A stretch of DNA of 64,000 bases. Source: Kribbella sp. CA-293567 (GTDB lineage Bacteria > Actinomycetota > Actinomycetes > Propionibacteriales > Kribbellaceae). The stretch lies in assembly GCF_027627575.1 (NCBI RefSeq), contig NZ_CP114065.1:4030001-4094000 (forward strand). The letters are read 5' to 3'. Below, piece after piece: positions 24,881 through 34,400 of the stretch (position 1 is the first letter of the stretch; every line of letters begins with the position of its first letter). A model generated the notes under the pieces. It did not search any database, was not told where the DNA came from, and was given only the letters and a program-made list of their open reading frames with translations. The position numbers were made by a program, and so were the translations under genes.

Positions 24881-25125
24881 CCGACGACAAGAGCCTCTTC
24901 CACCGCATCGACGAGCTCGTTGCCGAGGAGCACGACCTCCGCACGAAGCACGCCGCCGGCACCGTCTCCGACGAGGACGAGCGCACCCGCCTGCGCGCCC
25001 TCGAGGTCGAGCTGGACCAGTGCTGGGACCTGCTGCGCCAGCGCCGCGCCAAGCGCGAGTTCGGCGAGGACCCGGACGCCGCCCAGCCCCGCTCCGCCGA
25101 CGTGGTCGAGGGCTACCTCAACTGA
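24877..25125 (+). CDS. DUF2630 family protein
   Basis: Small charged helical protein, 82 residues, of unknown function. It shows the family pattern HRIDELVAEEHDLR at the start, then LRALEVELDQCWDLLRQRRAKREFG, probably a helical hairpin, and ends with VVEGYLN. The ATG overlaps the permease stop as ATGA. Proteins of this family are short and widespread in actinobacteria. It is the last gene before a strong hairpin at 25143-25171. Confidence 0.85.
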   Translation: MTDDKSLFHRIDELVAEEHDLRTKHAAGTVSDEDERTRLRALEVELDQCWDLLRQRRAKREFGEDPDAAQPRSADVVEGYLN

Positions 25126-25142
25126 GTTGACGCATGCCGGGA

Positions 25143-25171
25143 CGCGGGTGGGTCCAGCGGACCCACCCGCG
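25143..25171. terminator. Strong bidirectional hairpin terminator
   Basis: CGCGGGTGGGTCC (25143-25155) and its exact complement (25159-25171) enclose a 3-base loop AGC. The perfect 13-bp GC-rich stem sits between the convergent ends of DUF2630 and the flavin-fold gene, and could end both transcripts. No T-tract follows on either strand, as is common in actinomycetes. Confidence 0.75.
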
Positions 25172-25182
25172 ACGACCGCTGC

Positions 25183-25605
25183 CTAGAAGCCGCGGAGGTT
25201 GTCCGGCTTGATCCGGATCAGGGTCGGGTAGTCGCGGTGGAAGGTCTCCGCGCTCATGTCGAGACTCGCCAGGCCTTCGGCGTACTTCGCGTCGTAGGCG
25301 GCCAGCTCTTCGGCGGTGGCCGGCGGGCCGTCCAGGGTGGCGTCGCCGGTGATCACGCCGATGTCGCCGCCGGTGAAGGTCGCGTTGAAGTTCAGCGACA
25401 CGCGCGGCTGGTTCGCGACGTTGTGCACCTTGGCCTTGCCGGCCTGGCTGAAGACGAGGAGCTCGTCACCGTTCCAGCCGAACCAGACGGGATTGGGCTG
25501 CGGCGTACCGGATCTGCCGACGGTGGTCAGCCAGACCACCTGTTCGTCGCGCAGCTGCCGCTCGATCCGTGCACCGAAGTCGGTCGAGGTGTCGATCGTG
25601 AACAT
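25183..25605 (-). CDS. Pyridoxamine-5'-phosphate-oxidase-fold protein (TIGR03667-like, probable F420- or flavin-dependent)
   Basis: Split-barrel cofactor-binding protein, 140 residues. The sequence VVWLTTVGRSGTPQPNPVWFGWNGDELLVFSQAGKAK, split by motif, matches small F420/FMN-binding reductases, with the phosphate-contacting KAKVHNVANQPRVSLN region. ATG 25605 was preferred over an upstream GTG, because the family starts at MFTIDTSTDFG. It begins 26 bp after the CoA-binding protein gene. It is probably a cytoplasmic reductase; the substrate is unknown. Confidence 0.85.
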   Translation of the reverse strand: MFTIDTSTDFGARIERQLRDEQVVWLTTVGRSGTPQPNPVWFGWNGDELLVFSQAGKAKVHNVANQPRVSLNFNATFTGGDIGVITGDATLDGPPATAEELAAYDAKYAEGLASLDMSAETFHRDYPTLIRIKPDNLRGF

Positions 25606-25631
25606 AGGGCCCCTCAGTTCGCCGGAACAGG

Positions 25632-26045
25632 TCAGGACGGACCCAGGCGTCCCCACTCGATCGCCGGGCAGCGGTCCATCACCATCGTGAGTCCCGCGGC
25701 CGTCGTCCGGGTGAAGGCGTCCGGATCCACCACATCCAGCTGGAACCAGACCGCGCGCGCATTGATTCCCACCGCCTGGTCGGCAATCTCGCCGGCCAGC
25801 TCGGAGCGGACGAAGACGTCGACGCAGTCCACCGGGAACGGGATGTCGGCCAGCGAGGCGTAGCCCTGCTCGCCGTGCACGGTCTCCGCGGCCGGGTGCA
25901 CCGGCACGATCCGTTTGCCGTGCGACTGCAAGAACCTCGCCACCCCGTACGCCGCCCGCCGGGTGTTGCCCGACAGGCCGACCACCGCCCAGGTCTCGCA
26001 GTCGGCCAGCACCTTGCGGATGTCACCCTCGTCAGCCCAAGTCAC
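25632..26045 (-). CDS. CoA-binding protein (YccU/CoA_binding_2 type)
   Basis: Single Rossmann-fold CoA-binding domain, 137 residues, starting at GTG. WAVVGLSGNTRRAAYGVARFL gives the nucleotide loop, followed by HGKRIVPVHPAAETVHGEQGY and a late VWFQLDVVDP. Such proteins bind CoA or acyl-CoA, with unknown biological function. It is probably co-transcribed with the flavin-fold gene. Confidence 0.88.
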   Translation of the reverse strand: MTWADEGDIRKVLADCETWAVVGLSGNTRRAAYGVARFLQSHGKRIVPVHPAAETVHGEQGYASLADIPFPVDCVDVFVRSELAGEIADQAVGINARAVWFQLDVVDPDAFTRTTAAGLTMVMDRCPAIEWGRLGPS

Positions 26046-26075
26046 CCCGAAATCCTCCCTCGCGACACAAGCGGT

Positions 26076-26735
26076 TCAGCTCCGTAGATACGTCAGCACG
26101 GCCGACACCCGGCGATCGCGGCCGTCGTCCAGCCGCAACTTGGCGAAGATGTTGCCGACGTGCTTGCGGACCGCCGCCTCGCTGACGACCAGCTGCTTCG
26201 CGATCGAGGAGTTCACCCGGCCCTCCGCCATCAATGCGAGTACTTCGAGCTCACGCGGAGTCAGAGCCGCCAAGGGCCCGTCGTCCCGTCTCCGCGCGAG
26301 CAGCTGCCGGACCACCTCTGGGTCGACCACCGTGCCGCCCGAAGCGACCCGGTCCAGCGAGGCCAGGAACTCCGCCACGTGCCCGACCCGGTCCTTCAGC
26401 AGATAGCCGATCCCGCCGGTGGTGGTCTCCAGCAGCGACGAGAGGTACGCGTCGGCGACGTACTGCGACAGCACCAGGATGCCGATCTCCGGGAAGTCGG
26501 CGCGGATCGCGGCAGCGGCGCGCAGGCCCTCGTCGCTGTGGCCCGGAGGCATTCGCACGTCGGTGATGACGACGTCCGGCGGTTCCTTGCGGACGACTGC
26601 CAGCAGGGTGTCCGCGTCGCCGACCGCATCCCGGACGACGTGGCCGGCCCGGTCCAGGATGCTGGCCAGTCCTTCGCGCAACAGCAGTGAGTCTTCAGCC
26701 AGGACGATGCTCAGTCGTCGAGCCGGCACGGGCAC
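26076..26735 (-). CDS. Two-component response regulator, NarL/LuxR family
   Basis: Receiver plus LuxR helix-turn-helix, 219 residues from GTG 26735 (GTG 26729 is also possible). The acidic pocket reads AEDS, the phosphorylated residue is Asp59 (VVITDVRMPP), and the Lys is in YLLKDRV. The C-terminal domain (about 150-215) shows LTPRELEVLALMAEG and SEAAVRKHVGNIFAKL. The start overlaps the kinase stop by about 25 bases, so the two are coupled. It likely controls the divergent ABC exporter at 28137-30880 through the palindrome at 28064-28079. Confidence 0.94.
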   Translation of the reverse strand: MPVPARRLSIVLAEDSLLLREGLASILDRAGHVVRDAVGDADTLLAVVRKEPPDVVITDVRMPPGHSDEGLRAAAAIRADFPEIGILVLSQYVADAYLSSLLETTTGGIGYLLKDRVGHVAEFLASLDRVASGGTVVDPEVVRQLLARRRDDGPLAALTPRELEVLALMAEGRVNSSIAKQLVVSEAAVRKHVGNIFAKLRLDDGRDRRVSAVLTYLRS

Positions 26736-28027
26736 TCCATCCTCAGTCGGGTCGGCCCACCGGGTGGGCTGGACAGGTCGAGTGTCCCTCCCAGCGCGTC
26801 CAACCGGGTCACCAGCCCGGTCAAACCGGTGCCGCCAAGGGTCGCCTTCGGGCCCGCTGACGACGTACCGGGCGGGTTGCCGATGGTTGCCCCACCCACC
26901 CCGTCATCGGTGATCGTCACGACCAAGCGGTCACCCGAGACCCAGCCCTCCACCGCGCAGTGCGTCGCCCGGGCGTGTTTCGCGACATTGCCCAGTGCCT
27001 CGCTGACGACGAAGTACGCCGCGGCCTCGATCGGCGTTGGGAACCGCTCGGGCAGCGCCATCCGCACGCTCACCGGCAACGGGCTGCGGTCGGCCACCTC
27101 CCGGACCGCGGCCTCCAGCCCGTGATCGACCAGCACCCGTGGATGGATCCCGCGCACCGCCTCACGCAGGTCGGCCAGCGCGGCCTCGGCCTCACCGTGG
27201 GCTTTGACCACCAGCCGCCGCCCCTCCCCCTCGGGAAGGTCGAGCTCTGCCAGCCCGAGCGTCATCGTCAGCCCGACCAGCCGCTGCTGTACGCCGTCGT
27301 GCAGATGCCGCTCGATCCGCGCGCGCTCCGTCTCGAACGCGTCCACCAGATCGAGCCGCGACCGACGCAGCGCGGCGACGTTGCGGCGGAGTTCCTCTTC
27401 GCGAGGTCCCAGCAGCGCTTTGGCCAGCTCGGCCTCCGCCCCGGCGAGCGCACCGAGGATGTAGGAGCTGACGACGTACCAGGGCGGCCCGAAGGCGACG
27501 AGGAAGACGAAACCGTCCCAGGAGTTCTGCAGAGTCCAAGGCCCCATTCCCAGGTCCCCGTTGCCCGCGATGAACGGAGCGAGCACGGTCACGCCCAGCA
27601 CGGTGACGCTCAGGCCCGCGAACGCCAGGCTCAACGGCCAGACGAAGAAGCCCAGCAGCAGACCGTAGCCCAGTGCCCGCAGAGAAGCGCGTTCGCGGCG
27701 GCGGAAGGCCAACCGGGCCCGCAGGGCGTACCCGGCGGGGATCGCCGCGTGCGGACTCGGCACCCCGGCCGGGATCATCAACCGCACCCGCCACCGCTCG
27801 ACGATCCCGATCAGTACGCCGAACACCGGGAACGCGGCGATGATCATGATCCCGACCAGGACCGGGATCAGTACCGCGCCGAGCACCGCGGAGACGAACA
27901 GGACGACGATCGTGACCAGGCCGGCCGGGACCGAGGTGAGCAGATAGGCATAGCTGCGCCACGGCCAGGACGAGATCAGGAACCGCTTCGAGCTCAGCGC
28001 GGCCCAGGCCGTGGTCGGTTTCTCCAT
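26711..28027 (-). CDS. Sensor histidine kinase, HisKA_3 family
   Basis: Membrane kinase, 438 residues. The N-terminal half has about five hydrophobic segments in a putative sensor domain (for example AGLVTIVVLFVSAVLGAVLI). The dimerisation/phosphoacceptor helix follows, with His in ERARIERHLHDGVQQRL, then an HATPase domain with EALGNVAKHARA, TDDGVGG and GGTGLTGL. Short extracytoplasmic loops suggest intramembrane sensing, as in LiaS/BceS-like cell-envelope stress kinases. The adjacent divergent FtsX-type exporter supports sensing of an antimicrobial or envelope signal. Confidence 0.93.
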   Translation of the reverse strand: MEKPTTAWAALSSKRFLISSWPWRSYAYLLTSVPAGLVTIVVLFVSAVLGAVLIPVLVGIMIIAAFPVFGVLIGIVERWRVRLMIPAGVPSPHAAIPAGYALRARLAFRRRERASLRALGYGLLLGFFVWPLSLAFAGLSVTVLGVTVLAPFIAGNGDLGMGPWTLQNSWDGFVFLVAFGPPWYVVSSYILGALAGAEAELAKALLGPREEELRRNVAALRRSRLDLVDAFETERARIERHLHDGVQQRLVGLTMTLGLAELDLPEGEGRRLVVKAHGEAEAALADLREAVRGIHPRVLVDHGLEAAVREVADRSPLPVSVRMALPERFPTPIEAAAYFVVSEALGNVAKHARATHCAVEGWVSGDRLVVTITDDGVGGATIGNPPGTSSAGPKATLGGTGLTGLVTRLDALGGTLDLSSPPGGPTRLRMECPCRLDD

Positions 28028-28063
28028 TTGCTCAACCCTAGGGGCGCGACGGGCCGAAAGGCG

Positions 28064-28079
28064 GTAGCGCGTGCGCTAC
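28064..28079. promoter_or_regulatory. Perfect palindrome between the two-component system and the ABC exporter
   Basis: GTAGCGC-GT-GCGCTAC has 7-bp arms and a 2-bp spacer. It lies in the 109-bp divergent region, 58 bp before the ATPase gene and 37 bp from the kinase start, a suitable position for a dimeric NarL/LuxR-type regulator such as the one encoded at 26076. Confidence 0.5.
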
Positions 28080-28136
28080 TCCAGGCCTCGCCCGTAGGCC
28101 AGCGTCCGGAGCGGGCGGAACCGGTTTGCTGGAACC

Positions 28137-28904
28137 ATGACCAGCCCAGCGCCGACGCGCAGCATCGCCGTACCGAGTGAACCGCCTGCCCTGCTGCTGG
28201 ACGGGATCACCAAGACCTACCGCTCGAAGGCGGGCTCGGTCGAGGCGCTCCGCGGCGTCACGTACCACTTCGTCCGCGGCTCCTTCACCGCCGTGATGGG
28301 CGCCTCCGGATCGGGCAAGTCCACCCTGCTGCAGTGCGCGGCCGGCCTCGACCAGCCGACCACCGGCCAGGTCATGCTGGGCGGCACCAACCTGCGCGGG
28401 CTCGGCGAGGTAGCGCTCACGAAGCTGCGGCGCGAGCAGATGGGCTTCGTGTTCCAGGCCTACAATCTGCTGCCCTCGCTGACGGTCTACGACAACGTCG
28501 CGCTGCCGCTGCGGCTGACCGGCCGCAAGCCTCGCCGCGACGACGTGCACCGGGTCCTCGATCAGGTCGGTCTCGAAGGCAAGGCCCGCCGGCGTCCGGC
28601 CGAGCTGTCCGGTGGGCAGCAGCAGCGGGTCGCGATCGCCCGGGCGCTGATCACCCAGCCGGCCGTCTTCTTCGCCGACGAGCCGACCGGCGCGCTGGAC
28701 AGCAGTACCAGCCGGCAGATCCTCAGCTTGTTGCGGACGGCAACCGACCGGGCCGGCCAGACCGTCGTGATGGTCACCCACGCCCCGGTCGCGGCGGCGT
28801 ACGCCGAACGGGTGCTGTTCCTGTCCGACGGTCTGGTGGCCGGCTCGCTCGACCACGGCAGCCCGGCCCAGATCGCCGCCGCCATGAGCGACCTGGAGCG
28901 CTGA
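28137..28904 (+). CDS. ABC transporter ATPase, MacB/LolD/BceA type
   Basis: Nucleotide-binding subunit, 255 residues. Walker A is GASGSGKST, the Q-loop FQAYNLLPSL, signature LSGGQQQR, Walker B VFFADEPTGALD and the H-loop VTHAP. All are typical for exporters with FtsX-type permeases. The start ATG begins about 20 residues before the core. Its stop overlaps the permease start by one base (TGATG). It is divergent from the two-component genes and probably their target. Confidence 0.94.
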   Translation: MTSPAPTRSIAVPSEPPALLLDGITKTYRSKAGSVEALRGVTYHFVRGSFTAVMGASGSGKSTLLQCAAGLDQPTTGQVMLGGTNLRGLGEVALTKLRREQMGFVFQAYNLLPSLTVYDNVALPLRLTGRKPRRDDVHRVLDQVGLEGKARRRPAELSGGQQQRVAIARALITQPAVFFADEPTGALDSSTSRQILSLLRTATDRAGQTVVMVTHAPVAAAYAERVLFLSDGLVAGSLDHGSPAQIAAAMSDLER

Positions 28905-30880
28905 TGCTCTTCCTCAGCCGGCAGACCGTCCACCAGCACCGATCCCTGTACGCCGGTTCGTTCGTCGCGCTCGCCGTCGGGGTCTTCCTGCTCGGCCTGG
29001 CCGCCACCGCGACGGCCGCCACCGTGGCCTACCGCGGTCCGTCCGCCGACACCGTCGTCGTCAACCTGCCGAACGCCGACCCACCGACCACCGCCCGCGT
29101 CGTATTGTCTGGTGAGGACGTGTCCGGTCTGCAGGTCGTCCTCAGCATGGTCGGCGTGCTCAGCGGTTTCATCACCATCTTCGTGATCGCCAGCACCTTC
29201 GCCTTCGCCGTCGCCTCCCGCCGACGGGAGGTCGGCCTGCTGCGGCTGATCGGCGCCACTCCGCGGCAGGTCAAGCGGATGATCCTCGGCGAGGCGCTGG
29301 TGGTCGCGCTCGCCGCGTCACTCACGGGAGCCGTGCTGGCGCAGTTGGCGACTCCCCTGCTGCTGGCCAAGGCGTCATACACGGAACTGGCGCCGGTGAA
29401 GCTCGAGCCCGCCAGCCCGTGGGTGCCGCTGGCGATCGCGACGGGGGCCGGGCTGATCGTCGCGATGCTCGGTGCCCGGTCGGCCGCACGTCGTGCCGGG
29501 CGGATCGGGGCCGTTGACGCGTTGCGGGAAGCGGCGCTCGAACCACCGCGGATCGGCGTCGTACGGGTGATCTTCGGCACTCTCTTCCTGGCCGGATCGA
29601 TCGTGCTGCTCGCGCTGATCCGCCCGGGGACGGGCGAGGCGGTGATCCCGCTGGCGATGTTCACACCGATGCTGCTGGTGGTCGCGCTGACGCTGCTCGC
29701 TCCGCTCGTCGTACCGCTGGCCGGTCGTCTCTGGGCGATCCCGCTGGTGGCCTGGACCAACGTGTCGGGGCGGCTCGCCCGCAGCAACGTGGTCGCGGCC
29801 CCGCGCCGCAGCGCATCGCTGGCCGCGCCCATCCTCGCCATCTCCGCGATCGCCGGCTCGATGGTGCTGACCCTGAGTTTCGCCGCCGACGCCTCCACCG
29901 CCGCCATCCGCGACACCGTCCGTGCCTCCGTCGTGGTGACCGCGCCGGAGAACGACCAGCGGGTCGCGGCGCTCATCCCCGGTACGCCGGGCGTCGCGGT
30001 GGCCGACGGCGCCATCCCACTCGACTTCATCCGGACGGACCGGGACACCGCCGACCTGGAGAGCATCGAAGGCATCGATCCGGCGATCGCCTCCCGGACC
30101 CGCGACCTCACCCCGATCACCGGCAGTCTGGCCGATCTCACCGGCAGGACAATTGCTGTCAGCAAGGAGATGGCGGGGCTAGGCAACTACCGGATGGGCG
30201 ACCGGATCAGCGTGACCTTCACCGACCGGACCGCCGACCAGCTCACGGTGGTCGCGATCCTCAAGGACGCCCTGGACGTGAACCCACACTTCTTCGTGCC
30301 GCTCGAGCTGGCCCGCCAACACGCTCCGGAAGCCACCCCGACCCGTTGGTTCATCGAGCCGGCTCCGGGCGTGGAACCAACAGCTCTGGCCGAAGCGCTC
30401 CGCCAAAAGCTGACCGGCACCGGCGCGAACGCCGTACCGGCGGAGGAGTGGGAGCGTGCGGAAGGCGAAGGGATCCGGAGCGGCAACCAGTTCGGCCTGA
30501 TCTTGCTCCTCGGCCCCGCCGCCCTCTACAGCGCGATCGCCATCGCCAACACGCTCCTGATGGGCAGTTTGCAGCGCCGCCACGAGTTCGTGACCTCGCG
30601 GCTCCTGGGCGCGACGCCTGCCCAGCTCCGCCGGATGGTGCTCTGGGAATCCACCCTGGTCGGCGCCGTCGCGCTCAGCCTGGGCACGGTGATCACGGTC
30701 ACTGTCGGCCTGCTGATCCGCAACGCGATGACGGTAGACCTGACGAACGTCCCGACCACCGTCCCCTGGGTGACCTTGCTCGGCATCGGAACCGTCTGCC
30801 TGGGCCTCGCGGTGGGAGCGGCGCTGCTGCCTACAGCAGTCATCCTGCGCCGCTCCCAACCGTCAGCCGCCGTGCAGTAG
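28904..30880 (+). CDS. FtsX-like ABC transporter permease, two FtsX blocks
   Basis: Membrane subunit of the exporter, 658 residues. The protein has an N-terminal helix (GSFVALAVGVFLLGLAATAT) and a short loop. A first FtsX block follows, with the coupling motif SRRREVGLLRLIGATPRQV, then middle helices. A large extracytoplasmic domain (about 340-520) is followed by the second FtsX block (RRHEFVTSRLLGATPAQL). This duplicated arrangement is typical of peptide/lipid exporters. ATG 28904 was chosen because it overlaps the ATPase stop. The stop abuts the convergent small gene at 30881. Confidence 0.92.
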   Translation: MLFLSRQTVHQHRSLYAGSFVALAVGVFLLGLAATATAATVAYRGPSADTVVVNLPNADPPTTARVVLSGEDVSGLQVVLSMVGVLSGFITIFVIASTFAFAVASRRREVGLLRLIGATPRQVKRMILGEALVVALAASLTGAVLAQLATPLLLAKASYTELAPVKLEPASPWVPLAIATGAGLIVAMLGARSAARRAGRIGAVDALREAALEPPRIGVVRVIFGTLFLAGSIVLLALIRPGTGEAVIPLAMFTPMLLVVALTLLAPLVVPLAGRLWAIPLVAWTNVSGRLARSNVVAAPRRSASLAAPILAISAIAGSMVLTLSFAADASTAAIRDTVRASVVVTAPENDQRVAALIPGTPGVAVADGAIPLDFIRTDRDTADLESIEGIDPAIASRTRDLTPITGSLADLTGRTIAVSKEMAGLGNYRMGDRISVTFTDRTADQLTVVAILKDALDVNPHFFVPLELARQHAPEATPTRWFIEPAPGVEPTALAEALRQKLTGTGANAVPAEEWERAEGEGIRSGNQFGLILLLGPAALYSAIAIANTLLMGSLQRRHEFVTSRLLGATPAQLRRMVLWESTLVGAVALSLGTVITVTVGLLIRNAMTVDLTNVPTTVPWVTLLGIGTVCLGLAVGAALLPTAVILRRSQPSAAVQ

Positions 30881-31414
30881 CTACTGCTGCCCGAGGCGTT
30901 GCCGGGTCGCTCGGACGAGCTTCATCAGCTGCGGGTCGATGTCGCGCAACACCCCTCCGTGGCCCTCCTTCTCGAGCATCCGGATCACGTAGCCGTCGAT
31001 CGTCTCCCACCGGAAGTCGCCGTCCGCCTCGGCGATCACTCGGTGCAGCACCGCGAGAGTCGCGGCTACGACGTCTCGCCGACCGTCAGCCAGTGCCGGA
31101 AGCAGCACGTCCGCATGGACGAGAGCTGCGACATCTCCGTACAGCGGTCCGTTCAGGAACCGCCCGTACTCGACCGCGTCGGCCAGCTCCCGGCCGGCCA
31201 GTTCCGCCAGAGCGGCCCGGGCAGCCGGGACCGTCATCCACAGCAGGTCGGCGAGTTCACTGCCGAGGCTCCAGTCCATCAGCCCACGATCGACCTGCTC
31301 GCGCCGGTCCGCGGCCAGCCGGCCAGGAGCCAGAGCTTGCGCGGTCGGGCTTCGCCGGCTGACCCGCAGCGGTCCGGCCGCCGTGTCGACCTGGATCTCG
31401 TCGTCAGCCGTCAT
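30881..31414 (-). CDS. Putative cognate immunity protein of the RHS toxin
   Basis: Protein of 177 residues without recognised family, signal peptide or membrane segment, so probably cytoplasmic. After a charged N-terminus (MTADDEIQVDTAAG) it is largely helical in appearance: SELADLLWMTVPAARAALAE, VVAATLAVLHRVIAEADGDF and a final basic helix. Its ATG overlaps the stop of the RHS gene by 4 bp (ATGA), and it is the last gene of that operon. In polymorphic toxin loci the gene directly after the toxin tip encodes the specific immunity protein; the role here rests on that position, not on homology. Confidence 0.65.
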   Translation of the reverse strand: MTADDEIQVDTAAGPLRVSRRSPTAQALAPGRLAADRREQVDRGLMDWSLGSELADLLWMTVPAARAALAELAGRELADAVEYGRFLNGPLYGDVAALVHADVLLPALADGRRDVVAATLAVLHRVIAEADGDFRWETIDGYVIRMLEKEGHGGVLRDIDPQLMKLVRATRQRLGQQ

Positions 31415-34400
31415 CCCGTCATGTCCTCCTTGCTCCGAAGATACGCGGCGCCCATTCCTTCCGGACCACACATCATCCCGACCGGGTCTCCGACCGCGCA
31501 GAGGTTACCGACGAACTTCTCCTTCTGGTTCCCACCCGGAGTCAGGTTGATCTTCGCCAGATCGATCACGGTCGGCACGACGCCGAGTGCGCCCATCCCT
31601 CTGATGAAGCCCCTGGTGGTCGCGCCCTTCTCGGGGTACCACTGGCGAACCACGCCGTTCTCCTTCGGGCCGCCGTGGTTGAAGGTGGCGTCACTGACGT
31701 GCCGGAAGGCGGCCTTCTCCTTCGCCCGGCTCATCGCGTCCCGGAATCCCTTGTTCTTGTTGGCATCCTCGTTGATCGCCCGGGTCACCATACCGGTGCG
31801 ATCCTCCTGATTCAGGCCGCCCAGCAGTTCCCTGGCCTCGGCGATCGCGTGCGCACGGTCGATGTCCGTCATGATCGGCCGGCCCTGGCTGCCCTGGATG
31901 TCGTCGTCCTGCAGCAGGGTGACCAGGGCCGAGAGGTCACGGGCCACGGCGTCGGCATGGTAGATCCCCTTGGTGGCCCGGCCGGTCAGCAGTTCGTTGC
32001 GCAAGGCATCGGCCTGCTTGCCGCTGCCGATCCAGCTCCGGTCCGTCGCCTCCGGGTAGATGTGACTGAGGATGCGGTCCAGGCGCTGGTTCTGCACCTT
32101 CGGCTTCTGCGCCTTCGGCTTCTGCGGGATGTCCGGCTGGACGTCCACCGACAGCGGCCTCGGCGGCGGGTTGCACGAGCAGTGACCACCCGAGGCCACC
32201 TCGGTGCACTCCTCCGAGCCACAGAACTTCAGACCGGACGGGTCCGAGTTGGTGATCGGGCTGTTGTTGGCGTAGGCGTAGCCCTGCATCTGCTGCGGGT
32301 CGGCCACGTCCATGATCGGGTCGACCGAGATGAAGCGGCCGGTCTCCGGCTCGTACTCCCGGGCACCGATGTGGGTCAGTGCGGTGGACGCGTCGTTGCT
32401 GCCGCCCACGAAACCCTTCTCGTCGTGCCAGCCGACCGGGCCACCGCGAGAGGCGCCGAAGGGCGTCTGCCGGCGTTTGGTGACCGCCTGGCTGGCGGCA
32501 TCGATGCTGACCTGAGCAGTGCCTTGGTGGTCATCGGCCAGCCAGGTCAGGCTGGTGGCGCTGCGAGCGGCGACGGTGGCTCCGGCGTGCATGTAGTAAC
32601 GGGTGGTCTTGACAGTGCCGGTGGACCGGTCGAGCTTCAGTTCCTGGCCGGGCAAGGTCAGCTTCACCGTGGACGCGTCGCGGCGGATGAGGCGGTTGCC
32701 GCTGTTGTCGTACACGAAGGACGTCTTACGACCGGCCTTGTCGGTGACCTCGGCGAGGCGGCCTTCGGGGTTCCAGGCCAGTTGGTCGTCGCGGGTTCCG
32801 ACCTTGCGAGAGGTGGTGTTCCCGGCAGCGTCGTACCCATAGGTGTCGACGCGGGTCCCGCTGGTCACCGAGGTCAGCGAGTGCGGGCGATCCGCGGCAG
32901 CGGCCGGGTAGGCGTAGTTCCGGACGGTGTCCCCACCGGCCGCATGCTGGATCTCCGTGACGCGGTTGCCCGACTTGTCGTAGTCGAAGGAGTGCCAGTA
33001 CGGAGCGGGGCCGGCGAGCCCGGCAGTAGCCGGTTCGGCCGAGCAATCCGAATCGGGCGTCCATGCCGCGGTCAGACGCCGCAAGTAGTCGTACCGGAAG
33101 CACTGCACATCGCCGGTCTGGTCTTGCGGAGTGTCGGAGATCGAGGTGAGGTTGCCCCTGGGGTCGCGGGTGTAGCGGATATCGGACTGCATCGGCCGAG
33201 TCACCTCGGCATCTACGATCTTGCGGTTCAGCTGACGGGTGTGGTCGTCGTAGTAATACGACAACCAGGCACGCTGGGTTCCTTCGCCCAGGTGCACGCG
33301 CTGTAGTTCGCCGTAGCGCGTGTACTCGGTGTTGAGCGCGTACTCGACAGTCGAGCCGTCGAAACCACCGTAGGTTCGCACAGCGCGGCCCGCGTCGTCA
33401 TAGGTGTGGTTGAGAGTCTCGGCGGGCAGGTCACCAGCAGCGGGGTACGTGGTGCTCAGCTGGCTGCCGTCGACGTTGTACTTGGTCGTCGTGGTGTAGG
33501 TCCCGGCCAGTTCGGCCTCTTCCTCAGGAATGGTGAACTTGGTCTGCAGCGGCTGGTTCAGCGCGTTGTACGCCGTGACCGCGCTCGTGTAGGCCTTCTC
33601 GCCCTCGTACCGGGTCTCCGAGGCGGGCAGACCCTTGCCGAACGATGCGGTGTCGTAGGTCCACTTGGCCAGCAGGGTGTCGCCACTGCTGGTCGACAGT
33701 TTCCGGCCCAGGATGTCGTAGCTGTTGGACACCGTGACGCCCCGTGCGTCGCTTTCGGTGAGAAGCCGCCCGTCCACGTCGTACGTCTTGGTCGACACAC
33801 CCTTGTCCGGGTCGTCGACCTTCGTCTGCCGGCCGGCCAGGTCGTACTCGATCTCCCAGCTGCTGCCTGCCGGGTTCTGAACGGAGGCGAGCCGCCCGGC
33901 CCGCGTGTAGGTGTACTTGGTCGAGTCGTACGCGCCGGTCGGCGTCGCTGCCTTGTACTGCCGCAGCTCGGTCGTCTGGCCGTCCATGTCGGTGATCCTG
34001 GTGGTCGGAGTACCACCGGCCGGGGGTGTGATGTCGACTCGGTCACCGCCGTAGTGGGTGCTGGTCCGCCACTTCTCGGTAGTTCCACCCTGGTAGATCT
34101 GCTCCACCGGCCGGCCGGCGCCGTCGTATTGCGTCACTGTCAGGCCGGGGATGTCCGCGTCGCTGCTCGCTGTCCACAGCTGGTCGTCAACGGGCGCATC
34201 GTTGAAGTACGGCTGCGTGGACTTGTGAGTTCGTCCCTGTGAGTCATAGCGGGTGTCGGTCAGAAGACGTCCACCACCCGGGGCCGGCGACTGGATCTGG
34301 CGTACCCGCAGCAGACCGTCGTACAGCTGGTTGGAGGTGGTGTAAAGACCGTTCGGCCCGATCTTGCTGCTGCTGATCACCGAGAGACCGTTACTGCGGA

